This document shows, one piece after another, positions 42,234 to 52,207 of a DNA stretch of 64,000 nt. The DNA is from Conchocele bisecta (lineage: Eukaryota; Mollusca; Bivalvia; Lucinida; Thyasiridae): the NCBI GenBank assembly GCA_029237695.1, contig CM055266.1:116763370-116827369 (forward strand), read 5' to 3'. Position numbers and translations under genes: made by a program. The notes under the pieces are model-generated. The model was not told where the DNA came from and made no database searches. It saw nothing but the letters and a program-made list of their open reading frames with translations. Position 1 is the first letter of the stretch, and every line of letters starts with the position of its first letter.

Positions 42234-44247
42234 TTACAAAATAAGTTCAATTAACAATGAGACAATAGTGGAAGAACTCTCTGGGTCACCGATTTTCGTA
42301 ACAAAGTTAATAACACTACCTTTGGAAAGTCTAATTCGATCATAATCGGAGAACGAAACCACCGTCGAACTATCTCCAGAGATTTTAGTGACTCCAACCC
42401 CCCGTTCTTCCCCATCTACTACAATATTTATCACGACCGCGCCCACAGGTTTACCACTAACATTAACCGAGCAGACCGCCATTTGGATAACTTCACCTGC
42501 AGCTGTCATAGTGTATCCCCCACATTTATTACTCGCTTTGGCACCAAACGAATATTCATAGTGCCCCTCAACCAATGGGCCCCGCTTCTCAGCCCAAACT
42601 GTTATGACACGTTTTGGCGTTTTCATTGTTCGCACTATTCCGGCAAAGCGCACTGTGCGTTTATATGCCTCAGTACAAACTCGTTTTACTTGATCATCAA
42701 CCGCAACAAGTGATTCATCAACGGCGCGGATAGATTCAACCACTCGGGCTCCTAATCCCGCAATCCCCGTCCGATCCTCTGAGCGCAACACCCTATAAGC
42801 CTCCACAAGGGCGCCTGGTGGTCTTCTCGGGCTTTCTCAATACCGACAGGGTCTCTTTTTGAAATTCGGATTATTTTTTTGTCTAGTTCGGTAAGTGCCG
42901 CTTCTCTGCTGAGAGAGTCCTCTAAGCGCAACGCATCATAAGCCTCCGTAATGGTCACCTGGTGGCCTTCTAGGGCTTTCTCAACACCCGACCGGGCCTC
43001 ACTTTTTGAAATTCGGTTATTTTCCCGTCTAGTTCAGTAAGTGCCGCTTCTCTGATGAGAGAGTCCTCTGAGCGCAACACCTCATAAGCCTTCGCAATGT
43101 CCTCCTTGTGGTCTTCTCGGGCTTTCTCAACACCCGACCGGGCCTCTTTTTGAAATTCGGTTATTTTTTTGTCTAGTTCACCAACCGCCGCTTCTCTGTT
43201 GAGAGAGTCCTCTAAGAGCAACACCCTATAAGCCTCCGTAATATCCGCCTGGTGGTCTTCTCGGGCTTTCTCAATACCCGTTCGGACTCCATCAAGATCC
43301 AACCGGGTCTCTTTTTGAAATTCGGTTATTTTTTTGTCTAGTTCAGTAAGTGCCGCTTCTCTGTTGAGAGAGTCCTCTGAGCGCAACGCCCCATAAGCCT
43401 CCTCAATGGCCTCCTTGTGGTCTTCTCGGACCCCCTAAACCCCCAACCGGGTCTCTTTCAGAAATTCGGCTATTTTCCCGTCTAGTTCAGTAAGTGTAGC
43501 TTCTCTGTTGAGAGAGTCCTCTAAGCGCAACGCATTATAAGCCTCCGCAAGGGCCTCCGCAAGGGCCTCCGCAAGGTTCGACTGGTGGTCTTCTCGGACT
43601 TTATCAATACCCGACCGGGTCTCTTTTCGAAATTTGGTTATATTTTTATCTAGTTCGGCAACCGCCGCTTCTCTGACGAGAGAGTTCCTCTGAGCGCAAC
43701 ACCTCATAAGCCTCCGTAAGGTCCGCCTGGTGGTCTTCTCGGGCTTTCTCAATACCCAACGTGGCCTCTTTTCGAAATTTGGTTATTTTTTTATCTAGTT
43801 CGGTAAGTGCCGCATCTAATGAGAGAGTCCTCTAAGCGCAACGTATCATAACCCTCCGTAAGGGCCGCCTGGTGGTCTTCTCGGACTTTATCAATATCCG
43901 ACCTGCTCTCTTTTCGTAATTTGGTTATTTTTTTACCTAGTTCGTTTAGTTCCGTTTCTCTGATGAGAGAGTCCTCTGAGCGCAACACCTCATAAGCCGC
44001 CTGATCTTTCTCAATATCCGTTCGGACTCCCTCAATTTGTGCAGTCGCCGTCAGCACTTCTACTCTAACATCTGATATACTCCTGTGAATCCTGTTTGTG
44101 ACCCTCGATATAGTTTTATTTATCAGGGCCTTGGTTTTTCCAGTAGTTAAAAAGTCGCCTCTGTCGGGATGAATCCACCTTCTGCCGGTTCCAAATTCTT
44201 TGAATTTGTCACCCAATCGGAAGAACTACCTGGTCGTATATACTCAT
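42234..44247 (-). pseudogene. Fibre-like protein: coiled-coil repeats with globular C-terminal end
   Basis: Read from 44247 leftwards. There is a short N-terminal tail (KFKEFGTGRRWIHPDRGDFL, about 44210-44150), then ~9 repeats of about 48 residues (~143 bp) built on EDSLNREAALTELDKKITEF, alternating with EKAREDHQADITEAY. Hydrophobic a/d spacing predicts a coiled coil. Some units are ~26 bp longer. It ends in a ~110-residue Gly/Val/Ser-rich non-repetitive region (VCSVNVSGKPVGAVVINIVV ... TIVSLLIELIL) predicted to be beta-rich. This tail-shaft-knob layout resembles viral attachment fibres; the function is inferred. The gene is split into about five frames (44216-43791, 43752-43435, 43386-42970, 42958-42752, 42806-42234). 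Confidence 0.75.
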
Positions 44248-44254
44248 AATAAAA

Positions 44255-44967
44255 TTAATTATAATATTGGGCACCTATACTCAATTGGAAATTTCGAGAA
44301 CTACCGAAATCTGGGTAATCGTTTTTCAACTTTCTCGCTTGATCATCGAGAATAGAGACCGTAAATTCGTGGATATGTCCCGATTCCAAAACTTTCATCT
44401 CGGGGTGTGGGAAGTCTAAGGTCACAGTCTCGCCATAGAAACAGTCGCTGGCTTGCACGGTTTTCAGTAATGTGCTGGGAGTGCCGTCTACCGTGTTGTA
44501 CGATGTGTTCACCCGATCCAGGTGCACCCTGAGAGGTTTTGTGAAGGCGAAGTCCACCGGGTTATCACCGACGTACTCACCCGGGGTAAACACTCCTTTG
44601 TTTGAGGAGTATGTCTCTCTAAAACCGAGTTGAATACCCAACCCCGGGAGACCACTACCTTATTATCAGTGCTGATGGTCATTGTTGCGAGCCCGGTAGC
44701 ATTCGATACTGTGAGGTTGATTATACCGTCAAGCTCTGAGTTGACAAAATCTTTGAGCTGTCTTATTCCCCACAGTCCGTGAGGCAGCTTTACACCTAAT
44801 TGTTGTCCATCCTTCACATAGTAAAACCCTTCGCTCTTCCCCACATTCTGCCACCCAACCGTGAACGTGATTGATCTGAGGCCTACCCGTCGTTGTCCGC
44901 AGCAGTTGTCGATTGATTTTTGAAGTTCACAACTCCCTTTTTGAACATTAGTGATAGTAGCAAACAT
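44255..44967 (-). pseudogene. Candidate penton/minor capsid protein
   Basis: Starts at ATG 44967 (MFATITNVQKG). The first frame (44967 to ~44640) includes SITFTVGWQNVG, EGFYYVKDGQQLGVKLPHGL and LKDFVNSELDG. After a frameshift near 44640 it continues as GEYVGDNPVDFAFTKPLRVH, DRVNTSYNTVDGTPSTLLKT and HEFTVSILDDQ, ending at 44255. The 'LxVHxDxVxxxxxxVxGxPSxLL' plus 'FTVSILDDxG' pattern is like the beta-sandwich minor capsid (penton) proteins of Polintons and adintoviruses; this is by memory of the pattern, not by search. It is 8 bp from the fibre gene start and on the same strand, as expected if the fibre docks on it. Length ~237 residues. Confidence 0.55.
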
Positions 44968-45040
44968 AATAATATCTTTCAATGGATACAAAAGCATTTA
45001 GCTTTAACTCTAATGCAAAGTACGCGGTAAATGGTAAATA

Positions 45041-46119
45041 ATGGTAACTCTAAATAATAACTCTAATGGTAAATACACGCAAAAAGACGTTGTTAACCGC
45101 CTTGTACACCCAACCGTAACGGTTAGACCGGGCAGTGGCTTTGCCACCAATTTCCCTAAACAACCGTTTGAGAAATATAGGCTGCCCAAGATTACTACGA
45201 TGGAGGCGGTAAACGGGTGGAAAGCCACACCGATGCAGTTTTGGCAGAACCAGCTAAATTTCGCTGTATGGTGCGCAACAACCGGGTGTGGAGTTTCACA
45301 TAAAGACCATCTAACATCCAAGAATGTCATGCTCCGAAGTGTCTACAACTTTCACGCGTATTATACTATTAGGAGGATTCTCAAAGAACTAGGTATTTCT
45401 CTACCTCAAGACGACGCCTAGGATCCCATTTCCAACGCATACGACCGTATGGCGTTTGAAAGACTGTGTAACGAATTTAACATTTCAAAAGACGCGGACT
45501 GGAGACAGAAAGCATTTCCTACCAGCACCGGCCTTGGGGACGTTCTCATTCGGGGCCAGTCCGGGAAATTGGTTACGCAGACTGATTTTAGACACGATCA
45601 CTCCGGTGACCACATCGTCAGTCGGAACGCCGGGAATTTTGACCACGCGACTATGACTTTCGGGCCGGAAGTGTCTGGAGGTCGACACTGTGGCGTGTTT
45701 TCTTGTAAAATGTTACCTCCGAAACGGGCTCACGTAGATTACATACAGCAGGCTGCTGAGGTTCAGAACGCGTGGGCACATTTATGTTAGATAAGGGTCT
45801 AGGGTTCACGCAGGCCGGGGTTACTCGCGTCAACGACTCCATTCGCACGTACGTCTGGGCCATCCTCGGCGCACAGAAGCAAACTCGCAGTTCTTATATG
45901 GGCACGGGAACGGCGTTTGATGCACAAAAACAATTCTTGGCACTTGTAGAGGACGCCATCTCAGCTAGGGTGGATCTGGAGAAGGCGATCCAGAATTATC
46001 AAGACGTTTTGCAGAATGCCAGCACTCCAGTAGACTATGTATTTGGAATAGGTCTTTATATGCCGAGCAATATGATATACGAGACGACCCGGTTGACGGT
46101 TACAATAATCAGATCGTAA
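45041..46119 (+). pseudogene. Conserved Polinton protein, unknown function
   Basis: About 360 residues, divergent from the penton candidate with only ~70 bp between starts. First frame 45041-45790: FEKYRLPKITTMEAVNGWKA, TPMQFWQNQLNFAVWCATTG, NFHAYYTIRRILKELGISLP. An in-frame TAG at 45419 is followed by clear continuation (DPISNAYDRMAFERLCNEFN). After a shift near 45780 comes DSIRTYVWAILGAQKQTRSS, GTGTAFDAQKQFLALVEDAI and VDYVFGIGLYMPSN. I recall this family in many invertebrate Polintons, but its role (structural or other) is not established to my knowledge. Confidence 0.6.
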
Positions 46120-46424
46120 TCGCCACCGCCAATCAAAAAATCGGCCCGCAACGGTAACGTGAACACTGATATCATCAAGCGCACCCCCAACACTGATCGG
46201 GTTCAACAGTGTTGTAAGTGGAACCGATTTCATAAAACCCCCAAAACACAAAATGGATACATCCCTCAACACAATCGAACCCAGTACCCCCAATTAGTAA
46301 ATTGGATGCACCATCGAGTTCCCCAATCCAATCATCAACAATGTTGAAACGCCAATCGAGCTTGGAAGCACAACACGAGGAGGAGAAATTAGCGCTCGTC
46401 TGTTGCCCTCGTGGCGATCGGATT
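46120..46424. other. Convergent intergenic stretch in the Polinton
   Basis: Between the 3' ends of the + gene and the - gene. It holds several ACAATCGAACCC / CCAATTGG-like words (CCAATCCAATCATC, CACAATCGAACCC), also common near 50680-50960. No confident ORF. Confidence 0.45.
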
Positions 46425-47720
46425 ATTTACGCTTTGGTTTTAGGAACTCTCTGGCGAGAATAGTAGGAGACCGGCGATTGCCACGATTAAAGCCCAGGTA
46501 TTTTTGGCTAGCCATCCCGGCCGTTTTTGATAATATAGATAGCAAGTAAGAAACGATACTTCCGATCAGTCCAGGTAGTGCCGCAGCCGCCTTTTCGGCT
46601 AATTTAGCCAGGAGACTGGCGAGGGCTTTTAGTTGTTTTTTTTACCCACTCCTTGGCTCCGCTGATGGCGTGGGTGGTGGTGGTGTGGATGTGGCGCGGG
46701 TGGTGGCGCCGCACACCACGTGAAATCTAGAACTATGGTCGATATAGTCATGCTGATAGCAACGAGGATGCTTGCTATCGTGACACCCTGTTCTCTGAAC
46801 AGAGTGCGAAGACGCTCACCGAGTGTCGTCTCCTCGTGCAGGACCCTCGAGATTGTTTCGCGGATCCGACTTATTTGGGTGCGAGTGTCTCACGGTTAGT
46901 CGAGGCAGCCTCCAAGCGAGCTTCTCTTTTCGTCCCGCAACGACTGCAGGCGTTCGGTGATCCGCTCGGTAGATTCTCTATCGCCATCCGCTTCCTTCAG
47001 TTTTCTTTCTTCTAACGCGATATGTTCATCCAGCGACGAGAGTTTGGAGAGGTTAAGGACCAGTTCGTCCCGGACCGTTTGCAGAGTCTTATCGAGTCCC
47101 CGGAGTTCGAGAAGAGGTAACAGTGGGTCATCGTCGAGTATTTCGTTTTCGCCGAACATGGTCTCCATCGTGTTAATAGCGTCGGTGGCTATTTGAGGGA
47201 GTCCGTTGAGCTCGACCGTTTCTATCGCAGAGGCCGTTTTCGCCATCGTTTCGTTGGTAGACTGTATGGCCTCTACAGCGCGGGTCGGCATAATTGTTTT
47301 ACCCCTTTTCCAATCTACGAATCGTAGTTCGCTCCTTATGAGTTGGCCACCGCCCGGGTTTCCGGCAATGGTGCTCAGGGCTAGGGGTTTACCGGTCCTC
47401 GTGTTGACTATTGGGATATTTGATGCTGCTTTTAGTCGCAATCTACCGTTCAGATCAAATTTGAACTTGGAGTAGTCGCGACCGACAGATGGGACCAGAC
47501 CTTTTTCTGCCAAACTGTTGTAGTAGTTGTTTACAGCTCCCTCGAGTAATTCCCGACTTTGACTAGTAGTAGCGCCACCTAATTCCCCCGATTGCGATTG
47601 GATTGGAACTGAAGGCTGTATCAAGTGCGTTTCGTCATTATAATCATCTATGTCATCATCATCCGCATCGAGGTAATCGTCTCTGCCGATTTCATACATG
47701 TCATTATCGTAATCAGCCAT
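46425..47720 (-). pseudogene. Polinton coiled-coil protein with membrane segments, frameshifted
   Basis: The first frame (47720-46896, 274 residues) starts with a highly acidic tail (DDYLDADDDDIDDYNDE). Then comes GRLRLKAASNIPIVNTRTGK, a coiled-coil stretch (SSLDEHIALEERKLKEADGD) and an end in another frame. Downstream frames carry RTLFREQGVTIASILVAISM (hydrophobic), LASLLAKLAEKAAAALPGLI (amphipathic), a transmembrane-like WALIVAIAGLLLF and a basic KPKRK tail. Such a layout suits a minor virion protein that interacts with membranes, such as a penetration protein; that role is inference. Divergent from the capsid gene (54 bp apart). Confidence 0.6.
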
Positions 47721-47774
47721 ATTTATAATTTCTTAAAATTAATTATGTATTAAAGACAAAACCATACGGGTTTA

Positions 47775-48998
47775 ATGTCTTCGAGTCAATACGGTCGCAA
47801 ACTCAATCCATACCGCAGACTGCGTGAGCCCCTCGGGGCAAAAGGCGTGAGACAGAGTGTCGTTATTACGAACAACCCATCGACGATCGACCAGAACCAG
47901 CAGCTCTTGGTCCGCTTCCCCAACCTCGGAGCTAACGACGTCATTGTGCCGGGGACTGTTCGCCTCGCTTTCACTATTTCGCTGACGTTGACGGACGAGA
48001 ACCGAACCATCGTTCAGAACCTGGGTCGCGCCATAGTCAAGAAGACCATGATAAAGATTTCTGGTAATGAGGTGATGTCGATCGATGACAGCGACGTCTA
48101 CCATTGTTATCAGGACCTATGGATGACGGCGCAAGAGCGCGAAAATGCTGTCTATCAGGGTATTGACACCAGCAAAAATAAGAACGTAACCAAACTTAGA
48201 ATCGGGGCTGGTAACAAGGCAGATAACAACGCGAGCGACAACGCGGTCGCGGACGCTTACGGCAACCGCTTCTACATCCCGCTCGACTTTGAGTTGCTGG
48301 AGAGTCACATGCCCTACTATCAGAGCGCTTTGGCTGACCGCCTCGAATACGAACTAACGTTCAACGACTACGGCCGAGTTCTCATAGCCAGCGACATGTT
48401 ATCGACGTATACGATTGATAATGTTTCGCTGGAGTACGACATGGTCACGATGCCCGAACTCGCGCGATTTATCAGAACCCAGTACGCCGGGCGCGTTGCC
48501 ATACTTTACGACCGAGTTCTTAGCCATCGCAAGATGATGACGAAAGACAAAGGCGACACATTGTGGAATATTAACGTCAACGTACCCGCCCGCTCTATGA
48601 AAGGTATACTGATGTTGTTCAAGGATGCTCGGTTCGCGTTCGGTGCTAGAAAAACCGACAAATTCTATAACCCCAAAATCACGACGGTAGAGGTGACGAT
48701 CGAGGGAGTCCCCAATCAACTCTACAGCGCGGGTCTTCGCGCGCACCAGCAGTGGGACGAAGTAAGAAAGCAGTTTGCTGCCGGCTCTAAGCGCTCTCCG
48801 GAGGTTGCAGCAGTTGCCAAAGACCTGCATCTCTCGGCCGTCTCCCTCGCGGAGTTCCTGAATACCAAATACGCGTTATGGCTAGACATGCGAGCCAGAG
48901 ACGACGACCAAATACACGGCAGCGGACGCCAAGTTGAGAACGCTAGCGAGGGTGTGACGATCCAGATAACCAAAGAGCGGACGGAGCCGGGCCATTGA
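47775..48998 (+). CDS. Polinton major capsid protein (double jelly-roll type), frameshift near C-terminus
   Basis: Forms the hexon-like capsomers of the Polinton virion. 407 residues from ATG in one frame. Recognised by family-like segments NPSTIDQNQQLLVRFPNLGA, IVPGTVRLAF, FYIPLDFELLESHMPYYQSA, RLEYELTF and WNINVNVPARSMKGILMLF, in the order seen in Polinton/adintovirus capsid proteins. The frame ends at TGA 48996-48998, but a further ~26 codons with family-like sequence continue in the next frame to TAA 49070-49072, so one base was lost or gained near 48985-48996. GC-rich third positions contrast with the AT-rich PolB gene. The best-preserved gene in the element. Confidence 0.85.
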   Translation: MSSSQYGRKLNPYRRLREPLGAKGVRQSVVITNNPSTIDQNQQLLVRFPNLGANDVIVPGTVRLAFTISLTLTDENRTIVQNLGRAIVKKTMIKISGNEVMSIDDSDVYHCYQDLWMTAQERENAVYQGIDTSKNKNVTKLRIGAGNKADNNASDNAVADAYGNRFYIPLDFELLESHMPYYQSALADRLEYELTFNDYGRVLIASDMLSTYTIDNVSLEYDMVTMPELARFIRTQYAGRVAILYDRVLSHRKMMTKDKGDTLWNINVNVPARSMKGILMLFKDARFAFGARKTDKFYNPKITTVEVTIEGVPNQLYSAGLRAHQQWDEVRKQFAAGSKRSPEVAAVAKDLHLSAVSLAEFLNTKYALWLDMRARDDDQIHGSGRQVENASEGVTIQITKERTEPGH

Positions 48999-49043
48999 AC
49001 GTGTACTTATATATAATTACAGACGCACAACTCAACATCGAAG

Positions 49044-49774
49044 ATGGCCGATACGTCTCAGCACTGTACTAAATCTAACGATTTATTAATTAATTTTAAG
49101 AAAATTAGCAATCATTCTAACGATTTATTAATTAATAAATTTGAAAAAATTAAGAAAATTAACAATCAATACCAATTCACGATTGGAGATGCCCACTCTG
49201 CCATAATATGTGGGCAGACAGGATGTGGAAAAACGGTTTTCATCCTAGACTTGCTCGAGGGCTCCTACCGCGATGCCTTTCGTCATATTGTGATCCTGTG
49301 TCCCACTGTGCGGCACAACGATACTTATCAGCGGCGCCCGTGGATATGGACCGACCCTGAGGTATATGTTATTGACCCTGGTGATAGGCTTCATGATTGA
49401 TTGCGTGGTTTATACCAAAAATTCCAGGGTGAGTCCACCCTATACGTGATTGATGATTGCTCAGCCAAGGCGGCGATGACCAAAAAGAAGGACATGCTCT
49501 CCGAGCTCGCATTTTCTGGCCGCCATGCTAGGCAAAGCGTATGGATATCCACTCAAAAGTACAACGCCGTCCTCAAGGATCTGCGTGAGCAAACGAAATG
49601 GGTCGCCCTCTTTCATTGCAAGGACCGAGACTCATTCGATGACTGTCTTCGAGAGAATGACGTTATCCCAAGCGCGAGGAGCGCCTGGAGGTTCGACAGA
49701 TGCTTTCGGAAACTAAGCACGCCAAGCTTTTGCTAAAGACTGATCAACCAACTTCTTACGAAGTTATCAATTAA
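49044..49774 (+). pseudogene. Polinton packaging ATPase (FtsK/A32-like)
   Basis: Motor that pumps the genome into capsids. Walker A CGQTGCGKT (about 49210-49236), Walker B TLYVIDDCSA (about 49438-49467), then ARQSVWISTQ (sensor-like) near 49530-49560. An in-frame TGA at 49398-49400 interrupts the ORF, and a shift near 49660-49675 moves the C-terminal ~35 codons into another frame, ending TAA 49772-49774. The listed ATG overlaps the capsid gene tail by 29 bp in another frame; the true start may be later, since the first ~45 residues are low-complexity (NDLLIN repeats). It follows the capsid gene directly, as is usual in these elements. Confidence 0.9.
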
Positions 49775-49795
49775 TTTTATAATTAATTAGCAATT

Positions 49796-49915
49796 ACTGA
49801 ACAAATGCTGAACAATGCTGAACAATGCTTAACAATGCTTAGCAATTACTGAACAATGCTGAACAAATGCTTAACAAATGTTGAACAAATGCTGAACAAT
49901 GGTTAACAATGTTAA
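49796..49915 (+). repeat. Tandem array of AACAATGCTG-type 10-mers
   Basis: About 11-12 imperfect 10-11-bp units (TGCTGAACAA, TGCTTAACAA), between the ATPase and the small-protein cluster. Confidence 0.85.
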
Positions 49916-50170
49916 CAATTTGGTGCTCCGCTGCGAGCTTTGTTGCGAGCATAATGGTGATCATAAGTATCGGGTGGTGCGCTTGGCAATATGTTAAAGT
50001 GATGAGAGTTGTTAGAATAGTTAAATTAATTTTAAGAAAAATGAACTGCGACGAACTTCTCCCTCGATCAGCTAATAGAAGAAACCTCAACTCCGACTGC
50101 CAACACAGATAATGATCCGACAGAGCAATCGGAATCAACTCCAATGGCGGTTGGTATTGGGGTGGGGTGA
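49909..50170 (+). pseudogene. Small Polinton membrane protein, frameshifted
   Basis: ATG 49909 opens a transmembrane-like stretch (IWCSAASFVASIMVIISIGW) followed by a basic segment (RIVKLILRK). After a shift near 50060 the sequence continues as an acidic Thr/Pro/Asp-rich tail, ending TGA 50168-50170. Family not identified. Small single-pass proteins are common in this part of Polintons. Confidence 0.45.
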
Positions 50171-50656
50171 GTGCAACGACTCCGAATGAAAATGAAAATG
50201 CGGCGCGACGAGAGCGGCTAGCTGCGTTGGTTGCTGGGGGACAATCGGAGCATTATCTCGGTAGGCGTCTCTCAGTTTTTCAGGTGGATAAGATGTCAGA
50301 TGCGGAGATCGATAAAATGTATGCGCGATACGAATCAAGGTTAGGTGCGGAGATGACAAAAACTCTCGGATTGGCGGCTATTCATTTGTACGCAACCGCC
50401 GTTAGTATACTTCTCCCTAAAAATAAAACCAAACACCGCGGGATTGATTGACGATCTAGAGACTGACCCTTTTATAGGTCACACTCTTAGAACAGCCTGC
50501 TGCTCAATTTATCACAAGTTTGGAATGTACTTAGCTCCGCTGACAACCGCGTTGACCACGGGTAAACACTGTCAATTTGGACATATATGCCCACGAACTA
50601 TAAGCCCTAATATTAATATTATAAATGATGACACAAGACACACCACGCGAGAGTGA
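50144..50656 (+). pseudogene. Polinton small protein (MSDAEIDKMYARYE type), frameshifted
   Basis: The start is uncertain: ATG 50144 is in the other frame and a G-run (GGGGTGGGGTGA) likely lost a base. Main frame 50167-50451: GQSEHYLGRRLSVFQVDKMS, DAEIDKMYARYESRLGAEMT, LGLAAIHLYATAVSILLP. A shift near 50440 leads to DLETDPFIGHTLRTA and FGMYLAPLTTALTT. I recall a related protein in other invertebrate Polintons; function unknown. Confidence 0.5.
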
Positions 50657-51137
50657 CGGAGTTGAACCGATTGCTCCAACACAATCGAACCCGAGTGTTA
50701 CTCCGCCACTGGATGACATACCGCATATAAAAAATCCCAAAAGACAGGCAGCTGGGCGGGCGGCGGCTGCCACCCGAAAAGTTAAACAAGATAAAATACT
50801 CGCCGAGCTTCTTGAGAGGCCTAAACAGTCGTTGCAATCGGGGACGGAGACAGCAAAACATCTGAAGACAGAGTTGAGTACAACAACACCCCAATTCACG
50901 AATTGGAAGCACATCAACACCCAATCGAGGTTGGGCGAATCGATTGAACCCAAATTCGTGAATTGGAGTTGGGTTGTTGGTGGTGGTCTGGCAGTTGTTG
51001 GTGCCCTGTGCGTGTGGAAATACCCCCTATTATCGAAAAAACAACCAGCCAGTGTTCAGAAGAAAGTTACGAAACACCAATCGCGATTGGATGCGCCCCA
51101 TTTAAACATTGATCGCGACCCTTTTTATATGCAATAA
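50625..51137 (+). CDS. Polinton tail-anchored small protein
   Basis: 170 codons from tandem ATGs, overlapping the previous gene's end. Order: Pro/Ser/Thr-rich start, a basic Ala-rich segment (NPKRQAAGRAAAATRKVKQD), repeats of FTNWKH/FVNWSW around TQSRLG, a single transmembrane segment (VVGGGLAVVGALCVW) and a short Lys-rich tail ending DPFYMQ. Intact in one frame. Function unknown; the membrane anchor and the location beside other small membrane proteins suggest a virion membrane-interacting or host-interaction role (inference). Confidence 0.6.
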   Translation: MMTQDTPRESDGVEPIAPTQSNPSVTPPLDDIPHIKNPKRQAAGRAAAATRKVKQDKILAELLERPKQSLQSGTETAKHLKTELSTTTPQFTNWKHINTQSRLGESIEPKFVNWSWVVGGGLAVVGALCVWKYPLLSKKQPASVQKKVTKHQSRLDAPHLNIDRDPFYMQ

Positions 51138-51142
51138 TTATA

Positions 51143-51378
51143 ATGGCTGAACAAGATGGTAAAATGTTAGTGAATGTGTTTTATCACGCCGTGGTGATGT
51201 CGGGTTTCAGTATCGGGTATGCTCGACTATCAAAGATGGTCCTAAAGATGGCCCCGCTCCCAAATTGGACTTTACTGTGAGAGACGTAGGGCTCGCGACC
51301 TTAGATGTAGCGGCCGCAGTTTGGACCCGAGATTATCTAGTTAAAGCTGGAATTCTACCAGTTAATATATGGAAATAA
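51143..51378 (+). pseudogene. Small Polinton protein, ~78 residues, frameshifted
   Basis: ATG 51143 (MAEQDGKMLVNVFYHAVVMS, GFSIGYARLSKMVLKM). A shift near 51255 leads to LDFTVRDVGLATLDVAAAVW and ends with TAA 51376-51378. One hydrophobic helix near residues 12-28. A recurrent but functionally unknown Polinton family, from memory. It starts 5 bp after the previous stop. Confidence 0.55.
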
Positions 51379-51806
51379 ATGGCTTCAATCGCAGTAATAG
51401 TAGGTGGTGCGCTTGTAAACGCATTGGCGTTCAGCGGTAGCAACTATTCTCTAAACTGAGAAGCTCGAACTGGGATGAGGAGCGTAAGCGTCACGATTTA
51501 GCTGTAGAACAACTCAATAGCGCAAAGGAAGCGTGGTCGAAAAAACGAACCGCCCATCTGGACTGGGTCAATGAAGAGCTTCGCCGCGAAAATCACGCCG
51601 CACAAACTTTTCAGAACGTTGATGAAGCCAACCGCGAGTACGCGCTGGCATATCCGCAGAAAAGTCTCGCGCCGCTGGATCGTGAGCCCCAACTTTCAGA
51701 TTTATATGTACCGTCAGAGCCCCAAAAAGACCGCGAGATCGCGTTCATCGTCGTGGGAATGGGTGTGGTGGGGTTCGTCGGCTACTATATTCAATCGAGA
51801 TTTTAA
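51379..51806 (+). pseudogene. Small Polinton membrane protein (MASIAVIVGGAL type), frameshifted
   Basis: Starts at the base after the preceding stop. An N-terminal hydrophobic helix (SIAVIVGGALVNALAF) is followed by a frameshift near 51435. The main part (about 51450-51806) is a charged helical segment (KRHDLAVEQLNSAKEAWSKK) with PQLSDLYVPSEPQKDREIAF, a second transmembrane helix (FIVVGMGVVGFVGYY) and stop TAA 51804-51806. Recurrent in invertebrate Polintons as far as I recall; function unknown. Confidence 0.6.
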
Positions 51807-51855
51807 ATTAATTATTTTAAATAACTTTGTTTTATAAATATATATATATAGAACG

Positions 51856-52207
51856 ATGTCAGTTGACGAACTTTATTTTGCTATGATTGATGTAGGCTAC
51901 ACTGCCCTTAAACACCGCATAGCTGGTGCAAAGGGTATGATTCGTCTGGCCCGAGATTCTCTCGAGACGTGGTCGGAGGACGAAAAAGCGGCCCACCCTT
52001 TTCGCAAAGCGGATGTTAGATTCCTCCACCAATCCTGGGGGATTAGATTTTCCCAAGTTCCTTCAGAACTTAACCCCCAATCGCGATTGTACTTCCAACA
52101 AAGGTTTATTATTATCGACGCAGTTACCGGACGATCTGGCGAGGGCATGTTGGAGATTGTCCGATATATTAGAATACATCGCATACGATGAACACGCGCA
52201 AACTTAA
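51856..52207 (+). pseudogene. Small Polinton protein (MSVDELYFAM type)
   Basis: Main frame 51856-52191: ALKHRIAGAKGMIRLARDSL, HPFRKADVRFLHQSWGIRF and LYFQQRFIIIDAVTGRSGEG. Near the end the conserved-looking DILEYIAYDE is in the neighbouring frame (to 52207), so the last ~20 codons are shifted. Soluble, mixed charge. It overlaps the integrase start by ~20 bp. Function unknown. Confidence 0.5.

Noticed and set aside
46957..47475. Plus-strand open frames opposite the Polinton coiled-coil gene
   Set aside because: Antisense shadows: Ser-rich and low complexity, while the minus frame has coherent domains.
48399..48830. Minus-strand 143-codon frame within the capsid gene
   Set aside because: Antisense to the well-conserved capsid reading frame.
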